A stretch of DNA of 33,558 bases, taken from positions 1-33,558 of the forward strand of contig JANYIH010000054.1 of the NCBI GenBank assembly GCA_025358745.1, given 5' to 3'. The notes below the pieces were generated by a model. It was not told the DNA's origin. It made no database searches and saw nothing but the letters and a program-made list of their open reading frames with translations. The translations under genes and the position numbers were made by a program. Below are positions 1 through 8,767 of the stretch, one piece after another; positions within the stretch are counted from its first letter, which is position 1, and each line of letters begins with the position of its first letter. Source of the stretch: Hyphomicrobiales bacterium (lineage in GTDB: Bacteria; Pseudomonadota; Alphaproteobacteria; Rhizobiales; Beijerinckiaceae).

Positions 1-173
1 CAGGCCGCCCGCGGCGCAGACGACGATGTCGGATTTTTCCCCCGCCCGCATGAGCGCGCCGAGCACTTCCGCGTCGCTGGGCAATTCCGCGTTGGTCGCG
101 GCGGTGTAACGCGCGGCGGTCGTTTCCCAATCGACCTTGGCTTTGCGCGCCGCCTCGGCGTGGGCTTGGGGCG
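1..173 (-). pseudogene. iolD: Internal fragment of iolD (second allele), truncated at the window edge
   Basis: Read on the minus strand, arm 1 of the inverted repeat encodes the same roughly 57-residue segment as the start of the plus-strand iolD piece. The segment includes GALMRAGEKSDIVVCAAGG just before the C-terminal thiamine diphosphate domain. It runs off the left edge and its upstream part is lost at the palindrome centre. It differs from arm 2 by four bases, three of them silent. It is a partial gene, and it may exist only because of an assembly join. Confidence 0.55.
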
Positions 174-181
174 ACTGGAAG

Positions 182-944
<763 letters not shown>

Positions 945-946
<2 letters not shown>

Positions 947-960
947 GGCGATTTCGCCTC
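945..960 (+). terminator. Short hairpin overlapping the iolD stop codon
   Basis: GAGGCG (945-950) and CGCCTC (955-960) form a 6-bp stem with an ATTT loop immediately at the iolD stop. No run of T follows, so it may be a weak terminator or an mRNA 3' end stabiliser. Confidence 0.3.
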
Positions 961-1138
961 GCCGCCTATCCGATCTGCTGAGACCACGAGGCTCTTTGGC
1001 GAAACGAGACCGGAGCCGGCGCGTCGCCTGAACGCTAGCGCCGGCGGCCGGGCGCAAGCGGAACTTCGGGCGCGGACGCGTCTCGCCCTTTGCGCGAAAT
1101 CGCGTATAGTTGCGCGCGATTGTCATTGGAGCTTCTGC

Positions 1139-1366
1139 GTGTCCGCATTGTTTTCGCCAAACCCCCTGCGGCGCTCGTTCCTGCTCGTTGCGGCGGCGGT
1201 GCTCGCGGCCTGCGTCGCCGGCTGCGGCCGTCGAGGCGATTTGGAGCCGCCGAGCGCCAATGCGGTTCAAAGCTCGGGCGGCAAACACGAAATCGCAAGG
1301 ACTCGTCCGAGCCAGACGATCACGCCGCCGAAAAAGGATTTCGTGCTCGATCCGCTGCTGCAATAG
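1139..1366 (+). CDS. lptM: LptM/YifL-like small outer-membrane lipoprotein
   Basis: A 75-residue lipoprotein with a hydrophobic signal segment (residues 13-28) and the lipobox VAGC, so the mature chain should begin at Cys29. The sequence after the Cys, CGRRGDLEPP, matches the CG-x-(K/R)-G-x-L-x-P signature of LptM. In enterobacteria LptM helps the LptD/LptE lipopolysaccharide translocon to mature. The start is a GTG with a Shine-Dalgarno-like TGGAG 6 nt upstream. A gene of this family lies directly before lysA in many alphaproteobacteria, and that order is kept here with a 33-bp gap. The C-terminal half is low-complexity and probably extended. Confidence 0.85.
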   Translation: MSALFSPNPLRRSFLLVAAAVLAACVAGCGRRGDLEPPSANAVQSSGGKHEIARTRPSQTITPPKKDFVLDPLLQ

Positions 1367-1399
1367 GCGCGGTCCCTTCCCAAACGTCCTGAAAGTCCC

Positions 1400-2668
1400 A
1401 TGCAGCATTTTGAGTATCGCAACGGCCGTCTGTACGCCGAGAAGGTCGATCTCGCGGAGATCGCGGCCGATGTCGGCACGCCGTTCTATTGTTATTCCTG
1501 CGCCACGCTGAGCCGCCATTTCCGCGTCTTCAGAGACGCGTTCGCCGGCCAGAACGCGATGGTTTGCTATGCGATGAAGGCCAACTCCAATCAGGCTGTG
1601 CTGAAAACGCTGGTCAATCTCGGCGCCGGCATGGACGTGGTCTCGGAAGGCGAATTGCGCCGGGCGCTCGCCGCCGGGACGCCGCCGCACAAGATCATCT
1701 TCTCCGGCGTCGGCAAGACGCGCGCCGAGATGGCGCTGGGGCTCGAAGCCGGCATCCGCTGCTTCAACGTCGAATCGGAACCTGAGCTGGAAGGGCTGTC
1801 CGACGTCGCCGTCTCCCGCAACACGCAGGCGCGCGTGGCGATTCGCGTCAATCCCGACGTTGACGCGCGCACGCACGCCAAGATCTCGACCGGCAAGTCG
1901 CAGAACAAATTCGGCGTGCCGATTTCCCGCGCCCGCGACGTTTACGCCCGCGCAAGATTGCTGCCGGGCATTGCGATCGACGGCGTCGATATGCACATTG
2001 GCTCGCAAATCACCGAGCTTTCGCCGTTCGACGATGCGTTCGCTCTGCTGGCGGAATTCGTCGCGACCTTGCGCGCCGACGGGCACGCCATCGGCCATGT
2101 CGATCTCGGCGGCGGCCTCGGCGTGCCCTATCGCTTCGACAACGCGCCGCCGCCCCACCCGGAAGCTTACGCCGACATCGTCGCGCGCCGCACGCGGGCG
2201 CTCGATTGCGAGGTGTTTCTTGAGCCGGGGCGCCTCATCGTCGGCAACGCGGGCGTCCTGGTGACATCTGTGCTCTACGTCAAGGGCGGCGAGGGCAAGA
2301 CCTTCGTCATCGTGGACGCCGCGATGAACGACCTTATCCGGCCGACGCTTTACGACGCCCATCACGAAATCCGCCCGCTGCGCGAAGCGGGGCCAAGCGA
2401 CCGGCGCATCGTCGCCGACGTCGTCGGGCCGGTGTGCGAGAGCGGCGACTATCTCGCCCTGGATCGCGAAATGGCGGCGCCGCGCGCGGGCGACCTGATC
2501 GCGGTGTTGACCGCCGGCGCTTATGGCGCGGTGCAGGCCAGCACTTACAATACGCGGCCGCTTGTGCCCGAGGTTCTCGTCAACGCCGACGCCTACGCCG
2601 TTATACGTCCGCGACCGAGCTATGCGGAATTGATCGGTCTGGACAAACTTCCGCCGTGGTTGGAGTAA
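1400..2668 (+). CDS. lysA: Diaminopimelate decarboxylase
   Basis: LysA converts meso-diaminopimelate to L-lysine and CO2, the last step of lysine synthesis, using pyridoxal phosphate in the cytoplasm. The 422-residue length is normal for the family. Visible motifs, in order, are the PLP lysine K60 in YAMKANSN, HIGSQI (199-204), the phosphate-binding GGGLG (237-241), EPGR (275-278), and the active-site Cys346 in GPVCESGD, which comes from the partner subunit of the dimer. It probably shares a transcript with lptM upstream, and the large membrane protein downstream starts 52 bp after its stop. I see no feedback element such as a lysine riboswitch. Confidence 0.97.
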   Translation: MQHFEYRNGRLYAEKVDLAEIAADVGTPFYCYSCATLSRHFRVFRDAFAGQNAMVCYAMKANSNQAVLKTLVNLGAGMDVVSEGELRRALAAGTPPHKIIFSGVGKTRAEMALGLEAGIRCFNVESEPELEGLSDVAVSRNTQARVAIRVNPDVDARTHAKISTGKSQNKFGVPISRARDVYARARLLPGIAIDGVDMHIGSQITELSPFDDAFALLAEFVATLRADGHAIGHVDLGGGLGVPYRFDNAPPPHPEAYADIVARRTRALDCEVFLEPGRLIVGNAGVLVTSVLYVKGGEGKTFVIVDAAMNDLIRPTLYDAHHEIRPLREAGPSDRRIVADVVGPVCESGDYLALDREMAAPRAGDLIAVLTAGAYGAVQASTYNTRPLVPEVLVNADAYAVIRPRPSYAELIGLDKLPPWLE

Positions 2669-2720
2669 GGGTTACGACGGGGCGTTGGGGTGATCCTAGC
2701 CGAACGCCTGGAGAGTCATC

Positions 2721-5168
2721 TTGCCGAGACAACCTCAAGGGCAGCCATCCAGACTTGAGCGGCTGCGACGCGCGGCGGCGCTGATCCTGTTCTGGGAGGG
2801 CCTCTGGCCGCCGCTCGCCCTCGCCGGCGCGGTGGCGCTGGTGTTCGCCGCCGCCTCCTGGTTCGGCCTGTGGTTTGAAACGCCGCCCTCGGCGCGATTG
2901 GCGGCGCTGGTGTTGTTCGCGCTGGCGTTCCTCGCGGCGCTGGCTCCGCTGGCGAAGCTGCGCTGGCCGGGCCGGGCGCAATCGCTGGCCCGGCTCGATC
3001 GCGATGCGCCGGTGTTGCATCGTCCCGCTTCGGGGCTTGAGGATACGCTGGTCAATACGGGCGACGACCCGGCGACGCAGGCGCTGTGGGCGCTGCACAA
3101 GGCGCGACTGTCGCGCGACGTCGATCGCCTCAGCGTCAAGCCGCCCTCGCCCAGACTGGCCGCGCGCGACCCCTATGCGCTGCGATTCGTCGCCATCCTG
3201 CTCGCGCTGGTCGGCGCCATGGCCGCAGGTTCGGAGCGTTTCGCACGCATCGCGGCGGCGTTTTACGGCATGCCGACGCTGGCCAGGAGCGCCGACGCGC
3301 GCGTGGACGCCTGGATCGATCCCCCGGCCTACACGGGCAAGCCGCCGATCTTCCTGAAATTCGAGGAAACCGGGGTCGCGACGGCGGTGGCGGTCCCCGA
3401 GCTTTCCGTTCTCGTCGTCCGCGCCGACCCTAGAGCCGTCAGCGTTTCCGTCAGCGGCGGGCTCACGCCAGTTGCCGCGACATCCGACCAGGAGCGTCGA
3501 TTTTCCATCCTCGCCAACGGCGCCGCCCAGATTCACCGCCCAGGCGGCGCGGCCGGCGATGTCGCCATCCAGGTCGCCGCGAAGACGCCCCCCACGATCC
3601 GGCTGCTCGAACCGCCGCAAAGCAACATTTCCGGCTCGATGACTCTGCACTACCTGATCGAGGACGCCTATGGCGTGCGCGAGGCGTCGGGCGCGGTCGT
3701 CCTGGCGGATCGCAAGACCCAGGCGGCGCATACATTGTTCGGGCCGCCGACGTTGGCGCTGTCCCTGCCGGCGGGAGCCAAGGGCACGGGAGAGGAGCGC
3801 TCCACCGTCGACCTTTCCGAGCATCCCTGGGCCGGCGCCCGCGTGACGCTGTCTCTATCGGCGACCAGCGTGTCGCAAGCCCATGCGACCAGCCCGCCGG
3901 TCGAGATCGCGTTGCCGCAAAAAAACTTCGTCAATCCGCTCGCCAAGGCGCTGGTCGAATTGCGGCGCAATCTCGTGCTGAACCCCGACGTGGAAACGCC
4001 GCGCGTCGAGCGCGCGATCAAGGCGCTCCGTTTGGGGCCGGAACTGTTTGAAACCAGCCCGCGGGTTTACCTCGACCTCGACGGCGCAGGGCGTCGGCTT
4101 GCATTGGCCAGGAACGACGACGATTTGCGCGATGTCGCGGCCTGGCTGTGGGCGCTGGCGCTATCGGTGGAGAACGGAGACGCCTCGCAGGCTTTGAAGG
4201 ACCTTCGCGCCGCCGAGGACAAGTTGCGCGAAGCCCTGCGCCAGGGCGCCAGCCCGCAGAAGCTGAAAGAACTGTCGCAGAAGTTGCGCGAGGCTTCCGA
4301 ACGCTTTCTCGCGGAAATGATGCGCAACGCCGACAAGCAGGCGATGCAGGACGCCGAGCCGATGGATTCCAAGGACATGGACGCCATGCTCGACCGGCTG
4401 GAAAAGGACGCCGAGGCCGGCGCCAAGGACGACGCGCAGGCGATGCTCGACCAGTTGCAGGAGATGACGGAGAACCTGCACAGCGCCGACAAGGGCAAGC
4501 AGAACCCCGCCGCCAAACAGATGCGCCAGTCGTTGCGCGACCTCGACAAATTGCTCAAAGACCAGCAGGCGCTGCGCGACGACACCTTCCGGGAAGATCA
4601 GCGCGAGCGCTCCGGTTCGCCCCCGACCGGGACCTCCGGCGAGAACTCATCCGCTCTTGGACAACGGCAACGGGCGCTGAACGACCGCCTGGATGGCGTC
4701 GAGAAGCGCCTGCGCAGCCTCGGCGCGGAAACGCCGAAGAATCTGGACGACGCCGCCAACGATATGTCCGACGCCGAGCGGAACCTGAATGGCGAGGGGT
4801 CGGAGGGCGAAGGCAAATCCAAGCGTCGCTTCGGCCATTCGCCCAAGAGCGACGCAGTCGATTCGCAGGGCAAGGCGATCGAGGCGCTGCGGCAGGGCGG
4901 CCAGGAAATGCGCAAGCAGATGCAGGGCAAAGGAAAAGGCAAGGGCGGCTTTGTCGGATTGCCGGGAGCCAAACGCGGCGGCGCCGACGACCCGCTCGGC
5001 CGGGGTCAGGACGGCTCCAAGGGCGCGGCGGAAGGGGAGTTGTCCGGCGGGGCCGATCGCGCCGAACGCGCCCGGCGCGTCCTGGAGGAGGTGCGTCGAC
5101 GGCTCGCCAATCCAAACAGGGCGACCGACGAGCGCGATTATCTGGAGCGACTCATCGACAAGCCTTAG
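2721..5168 (+). CDS. TIGR02302/DUF4175 family membrane-anchored protein
   Basis: An 815-residue protein of a family that commonly follows lysA in alphaproteobacteria; its biochemical role is unknown. Two hydrophobic segments near residues 19-50 and 55-78 are followed by another near 155-170, anchoring the protein in the inner membrane. Residues 180-420 look like a folded beta-rich domain. From about 490 to 670 the sequence is long, charged and helical (many Glu, Lys, Arg, Gln and Met), probably coiled coil. The last 150 residues are Gly/Lys/Arg-rich and probably disordered, ending in a helical stretch with ERARRVLEEVRRRLANP. The start is a TTG preceded by GGAGAG at the usual spacing. Family assignment is by overall layout and gene order. 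Confidence 0.85.
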   Translation: MPRQPQGQPSRLERLRRAAALILFWEGLWPPLALAGAVALVFAAASWFGLWFETPPSARLAALVLFALAFLAALAPLAKLRWPGRAQSLARLDRDAPVLHRPASGLEDTLVNTGDDPATQALWALHKARLSRDVDRLSVKPPSPRLAARDPYALRFVAILLALVGAMAAGSERFARIAAAFYGMPTLARSADARVDAWIDPPAYTGKPPIFLKFEETGVATAVAVPELSVLVVRADPRAVSVSVSGGLTPVAATSDQERRFSILANGAAQIHRPGGAAGDVAIQVAAKTPPTIRLLEPPQSNISGSMTLHYLIEDAYGVREASGAVVLADRKTQAAHTLFGPPTLALSLPAGAKGTGEERSTVDLSEHPWAGARVTLSLSATSVSQAHATSPPVEIALPQKNFVNPLAKALVELRRNLVLNPDVETPRVERAIKALRLGPELFETSPRVYLDLDGAGRRLALARNDDDLRDVAAWLWALALSVENGDASQALKDLRAAEDKLREALRQGASPQKLKELSQKLREASERFLAEMMRNADKQAMQDAEPMDSKDMDAMLDRLEKDAEAGAKDDAQAMLDQLQEMTENLHSADKGKQNPAAKQMRQSLRDLDKLLKDQQALRDDTFREDQRERSGSPPTGTSGENSSALGQRQRALNDRLDGVEKRLRSLGAETPKNLDDAANDMSDAERNLNGEGSEGEGKSKRRFGHSPKSDAVDSQGKAIEALRQGGQEMRKQMQGKGKGKGGFVGLPGAKRGGADDPLGRGQDGSKGAAEGELSGGADRAERARRVLEEVRRRLANPNRATDERDYLERLIDKP

Positions 5169-5341
5169 TCTCACGCCAAACCTGGCGGCGCCTGCTCGTT
5201 CGGCGGTTAAGCCCGAGGAGCGATGCACGGCGGCAGGCGATGGAGATATTAGCCCATCTGCGCCTCGCATCGGTTGACGAAAACCGTCGCGGACCGTTGC
5301 TGATTTGTTGTCATGACCAAAAAGTTGTGAGCGCGTCCCAT

Positions 5342-5366
5342 GGAACGAGTGGCTGCGCGCAGCGTT
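5342..5366 (+). promoter_or_regulatory. EcfG-type general stress response promoter
   Basis: GGAAC (5342-5346) and CGTT (5363-5366) are separated by exactly 16 nt, a perfect match to the consensus of the alphaproteobacterial general-stress sigma factor EcfG. The expected transcript start is about 50 nt before the ATG of the DUF883 gene. The rest of the 5169-5422 gap holds nothing else I can support. Confidence 0.8.
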
Positions 5367-5422
5367 TTGTCTGGGCATATCACCGGGCGCGGACTGAGCG
5401 TTCTTATGAATGGGAGATTTCG

Positions 5423-5758
5423 ATGAGCTACCAAACGCAAAAGGACGCAATCACGGACAAGGTTGTCGGCGTTGTCAACGAAACCGCCGACGGCGTGGCC
5501 AAAGCTGCCGACCGGCTCCAGCGCGACGGAGCGAACATGCAGGCGAACCTGGCGAATAAAGCCGCCGACATTTCCGGCAAGGTTTCGACATCGCTCAGGA
5601 AAGCTGGCGTAGACACCCACGAGGCAAAGGTAGCCATGGGAGACGCCCTGGACGCGCTCGGCTCCAACATTCGGCAGGTCGTCAAGAATCGGCCGATGGG
5701 CGCGTTGGCGGTCGCTGCGGGCATAGGATTGTTGTTCGGCCTGATGAGCACAAGGTAA
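5423..5758 (+). CDS. DUF883 (ElaB/YqjD-like) inner-membrane protein
   Basis: A 111-residue protein. The first 80 residues are amphipathic and helical (repeated Ala, Asp and Lys, as in DKVVGVVNETADGVAKAADR). The tail NRPMGALAVAAGIGLLFGLM is the glycine-rich single membrane anchor typical of the ElaB/YqjD/DUF883 family. Relatives in enterobacteria are stationary-phase membrane proteins, some of them ribosome-associated. The ATG has GGGAG 6 nt upstream. The same frame stays open far upstream through the preceding gene, but that extension is a shadow. The EcfG promoter 57 bp upstream of the ATG indicates induction under general stress, which fits the family. Confidence 0.88.
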   Translation: MSYQTQKDAITDKVVGVVNETADGVAKAADRLQRDGANMQANLANKAADISGKVSTSLRKAGVDTHEAKVAMGDALDALGSNIRQVVKNRPMGALAVAAGIGLLFGLMSTR

Positions 5759-6103
5759 TTCCCGCGGACCTCATCCGCAACGGCTCGTCTTTGCGGTCGC
5801 GGCGGCGGCTCCTATCGCATCGAGGGTTATTCTCCTCGACTGTTCGGACAATCCGTCGATCTTCGATTCCAGCGACGCTGTTCGCATCCAGGTTACGAGA
5901 TTTCTGCGGAGCAAACGGGCCAGACCGCAGCGCGCATTCATAGAGGTCGATTGCCGCGAAGTCGCGCTCGCTTTAAGAGGGAGCATGAACAGCCGCAAGG
6001 AGCCGTCGAAAAGCTCTATTCCAAGTGCATGTTTCGGACAGTTGGAGGGTGCAACGGTCGTGCATTGCAAGGAACGCGGGCATTTTTCAAATTCGGGCGC
6101 GGT
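5759..6103. other. Gap of 345 bp before the hybrid kinase; no supported gene
   Basis: This stretch separates the DUF883 gene from the kinase. The kinase frame is open from a TTG at 5951 and has another ATG at 6029, so part of the stretch could be an N-terminal extension. The translated extension is basic, with no recognisable domain. A GGAAC at 6071-6075 has no CGTT at the right distance. I see no terminator and no convincing promoter. Confidence 0.5.
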
Positions 6104-8224
6104 ATGACGCACTCCGGCACGGATTCCTCCAGGGTTACTTTTGCCGACATAACGGCGGACTCCAACCTCGTGGATGTTCTACTGAAGACATCGCAAGGTT
6201 GTATTAAGATCATTGACTTGACCGGCACGTTGCGGGGGATGAACGCAGCGGGTCAGCAATTGATGGAAATCGACGATTTCCAATCGCTATGCGGAATGCC
6301 ATGGGCTCTGTTGTGGCCGGCGTCGGAACAAGTTCGGATCAACGCGGCTATCGAGCAAGCGCTCGCCGGACGATCGACCAGGATGGTGGCGTCCTGTCCC
6401 ACGGCCAAAGGCGCGATGAAGTGGTGGGACGTGTCGGTGAGTCCGGTCTTTGCGAACGAAGGAAACGTTACGCACGTACTGTCGGTTTCGAGCGATATTA
6501 CGCATTTTCGCGAAAGAGAAAGCAAACTCGAACGCACGATCCTCGACAGCCAGCGAGTGCTCACCTCCTTGGCGCAGCAGCTCGAGTCGGAGACAAAGCG
6601 GCTGGCGGCCGCCCAGCGCCGTCTCAGTCATTCAGACAAGTTGCGACTGCTTGGGCAGTTCGTCGGCAATGTCGTCCACGACATCAACAATGTGCTCGCT
6701 GTGATGCAGAGCGCGTCGCGCGCGATGCGCCGACAACAGTTAGACTCGCGCGCCGTCATGCTGTTGGACGAGGTGGACAAAGCCGTGGGACGCGGCGAGG
6801 GGCTGCTGCGTCGCCTGCTTGATTTCGCGCGTACCGATGATCGAGAAGCCGAGCTTTTTACTCCCGCTCAGATCGTCGAGCGCGAGGCGGAACTGTTGCG
6901 GCATTTGGCGGGCTCGCAAATCAAACTGAGGCTCGATATCGACAACGAAGGCTGGCCGGTGGTCGCGGAGCCGGCGCGGTTCCAGTCCGTTCTGTTCAAT
7001 CTGGTTTCGAATGCGCGCGATGCGATTGAAGCGTCGGGCGAGATCACTGTCGCGATCAGGAACTGCCACGCCAACGCCCGGCCCCGGGGATTGCCCGCAT
7101 CGGACTATGTCGTGTGCGCGATCAAGGACACGGGCGAGGGCATGAGTTCGGAAATTCTGGCGAAATTTGGCGAACCGTTTTTCACCACCAAAGGTCCAGG
7201 CAAGGGCACGGGACTCGGCGTGGCGTCCGCGTACGACTTTGCCGCGAATGCGGGCGGCCGGGTGTTGGTAGAGAGCGAATGCGGGGTCGGCACGACTATT
7301 TCGATTTATCTGCCGAAGGCTTCGGCGCTCGGCGAAATCGTCTCCAGACCCGACGCGCCGATTGACCCCAACCTGCATGGCCACGCCGTCATATTGCTGG
7401 TCGAGGACGAAACGCTTCTGCGAGAGCACCTCGCCACGATGCTTCGCGGCCTCAACTATATCGTGCTCGAGGCGGCGAGCGAGGAGATTGCGCTCGCCGT
7501 TGTGCTTCGCGAGGTCACGGTCGATCTCGTCATTTCGGACCTCAATCTCGGTTCGGGAAGCGGGATTCGTCTCGTCGATCGGATGCGTGAGGACCGCCCG
7601 AACCTCAAGGTCATTTTCGTGACAGGCAGTTCGGGAATGGGTGTGCGCAAGGGCGATCTCGTATTCGAGAAGCCGATGTCAGAGGAACTCCTGGCGCGTG
7701 GAGTTCTGGAATCGATGGGCCGCCTCCCTGGCTCCTCGCTGCGAGAGGAAGCGTTACGCAGGTCCGAGAAGGTCTTCGAAAAAATTAGGCATGGAGAATT
7801 GCGGCAAATTCTCTCGGATTGGCAGGCGATCTCGCGACGGATTGGACGCCTTCCCGATCCAAAGCAATTTCGCCTGGACGGGCGTCCCATGGCCGATCGC
7901 TCGTTTCTTGTCTCCGTGGAGGCAGGTGGAGAGACGCCGGTCTTCCGATTTTTGTCAGCGGGCGCGGAACTGGCAAAGCGGGCGGGTCGCGATCTCGTCG
8001 GAGAAGTTTCCACCCCTTCGAATCAGGAGATGCTGGGCGGCATGGTCGTTGCGTATCGTCGCGGGTTAAATGGCGTGCCTTTCTTCGACTATGCAAGATT
8101 GGCGTTGAACAGTGGGCGAGTCACTTTGTTTGAGCGGCTCATTCTGCCCTTGTCCAATGATGGGCTCAGCGTCACGCATCTCCTGGGCGTCGTGATTTTC
8201 CAAGATATCGATGTTCCCGTGTAG
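6104..8224 (+). CDS. PAS-histidine kinase-receiver hybrid with C-terminal PAS_5-like domain
   Basis: A cytoplasmic hybrid sensor kinase of about 706 residues; no membrane segment is visible. Order, numbered from the ATG at 6104: PAS domain (about 20-140), helical linker, HisKA with phospho-accepting His192 in VVHDINNVLAVM, HATPase with N-box (LFNLVSNARDAI), G1 box DTGEGM, F box and G2 box GKGTGLG. A receiver follows with acidic residues in VEDE, acceptor Asp479 in VISDLNL and Lys523 in EKPM. The last 140 residues resemble the alphaproteobacterial PAS_5 domain (SDWQAISRRIGRLPDPKQF, then a FRFLSAGAEL core). The start is uncertain (TTG 5951, ATG 6029 or ATG 6104); none has a strong ribosome site. 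The PYP gene begins 9 bp after its stop, so the two are almost certainly co-transcribed and may form a light-signalling pair. Confidence 0.92.
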   Translation: MTHSGTDSSRVTFADITADSNLVDVLLKTSQGCIKIIDLTGTLRGMNAAGQQLMEIDDFQSLCGMPWALLWPASEQVRINAAIEQALAGRSTRMVASCPTAKGAMKWWDVSVSPVFANEGNVTHVLSVSSDITHFRERESKLERTILDSQRVLTSLAQQLESETKRLAAAQRRLSHSDKLRLLGQFVGNVVHDINNVLAVMQSASRAMRRQQLDSRAVMLLDEVDKAVGRGEGLLRRLLDFARTDDREAELFTPAQIVEREAELLRHLAGSQIKLRLDIDNEGWPVVAEPARFQSVLFNLVSNARDAIEASGEITVAIRNCHANARPRGLPASDYVVCAIKDTGEGMSSEILAKFGEPFFTTKGPGKGTGLGVASAYDFAANAGGRVLVESECGVGTTISIYLPKASALGEIVSRPDAPIDPNLHGHAVILLVEDETLLREHLATMLRGLNYIVLEAASEEIALAVVLREVTVDLVISDLNLGSGSGIRLVDRMREDRPNLKVIFVTGSSGMGVRKGDLVFEKPMSEELLARGVLESMGRLPGSSLREEALRRSEKVFEKIRHGELRQILSDWQAISRRIGRLPDPKQFRLDGRPMADRSFLVSVEAGGETPVFRFLSAGAELAKRAGRDLVGEVSTPSNQEMLGGMVVAYRRGLNGVPFFDYARLALNSGRVTLFERLILPLSNDGLSVTHLLGVVIFQDIDVPV

Positions 8225-8233
8225 GAAAAGAAA

Positions 8234-8615
8234 ATGAGTGAAATCGACTTTGACGACATCGACATCGTTAACAAAGTCGAAACGCTCGACGTTAAATCTG
8301 TCGATAGCCTGCCCTTCGGGGTGGTTCGGCTCGATAACGCGGGGGTTGTGCGGATTTTCAACACAACGGAGGCCGAGTTTTCGGGGTATGGGGCGAGGCC
8401 TAAAACAGGGAAGAATTTTCTTCACCGATATCGCGCCTTGCATGAATACGCCTGAACAGCGGGGACAAATCGACTCCGCGCGAAGCTCTGGCTCCGTCGA
8501 CAAGGAACTTGGGTGGATTGGCGATTTCGACAATCGTGACGGTGAAATCCGACTCCGCGCGCTCTCTGCGTCGGACGGCGGCGTCTGGCTGTTCCTGAAT
8601 CGCGAAAGCGACTGA
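8234..8615 (+). pseudogene. pyp: Photoactive yellow protein (PYP), split by a 1-nt frameshift
   Basis: Two overlapping frames together encode one 126-residue protein that aligns without gaps to Halorhodospira halophila PYP over its first 79 residues. The first frame starts at ATG 8234 (AGGAAAAG upstream) and carries LPFGVVRLD and TGKNF. The second carries FTDIAPCMNTPE and ends ...VWLFLNRESD. Moving between them needs one base removed, most simply one T of the TTTT run at 8416-8419, which restores GKNFFTDIAPC. Cys69, which binds the p-coumaroyl chromophore, and Glu46 are conserved. Tyr42 is Phe, Thr50 is Ser and Arg52 is Tyr. PYP is a small soluble blue-light sensor with a PAS fold. The break could be a sequencing error, since the rest of both halves is well preserved, or a recent mutation. 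Confidence 0.88.
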
Positions 8616-8665
8616 CTTCATTCCAAAATTATTGTCATCCAGCGACGCGATAAGGCCGAAAAGCG

Positions 8666-8690
8666 GGAACCGAACCCTACGCTCGGCGTT
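8666..8690 (+). promoter_or_regulatory. Second EcfG-type general stress response promoter
   Basis: GGAAC (8666-8670), 16 nt, then CGTT (8687-8690): again an exact match to the EcfG consensus. It lies 78 bp upstream of the ATG of the atypical receiver gene and should drive that gene and the transporter after it. Confidence 0.78.
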
Positions 8691-8767
8691 GGCTATCCCG
8701 GAGCACGTCACGCCGGGTCAGCGGCCGCGCCAATCGACGATCTAAGAACGTAAACGGAGAGACTCGC

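Noticed and set aside
1015-1045. Rho-independent terminator between iolD and lptM
   Set aside because: An 8-bp stem exists, but the 15-nt loop and absence of a T run make it unconvincing in GC-rich DNA.
6071-6095. Third EcfG promoter before the kinase
   Set aside because: GGAAC is present but no CGTT lies 16 or 17 nt downstream.
8408-8426. Programmed ribosomal frameshift in the PYP gene
   Set aside because: No known slippery site plus stimulator is visible; one extra T in a homopolymer is simpler.
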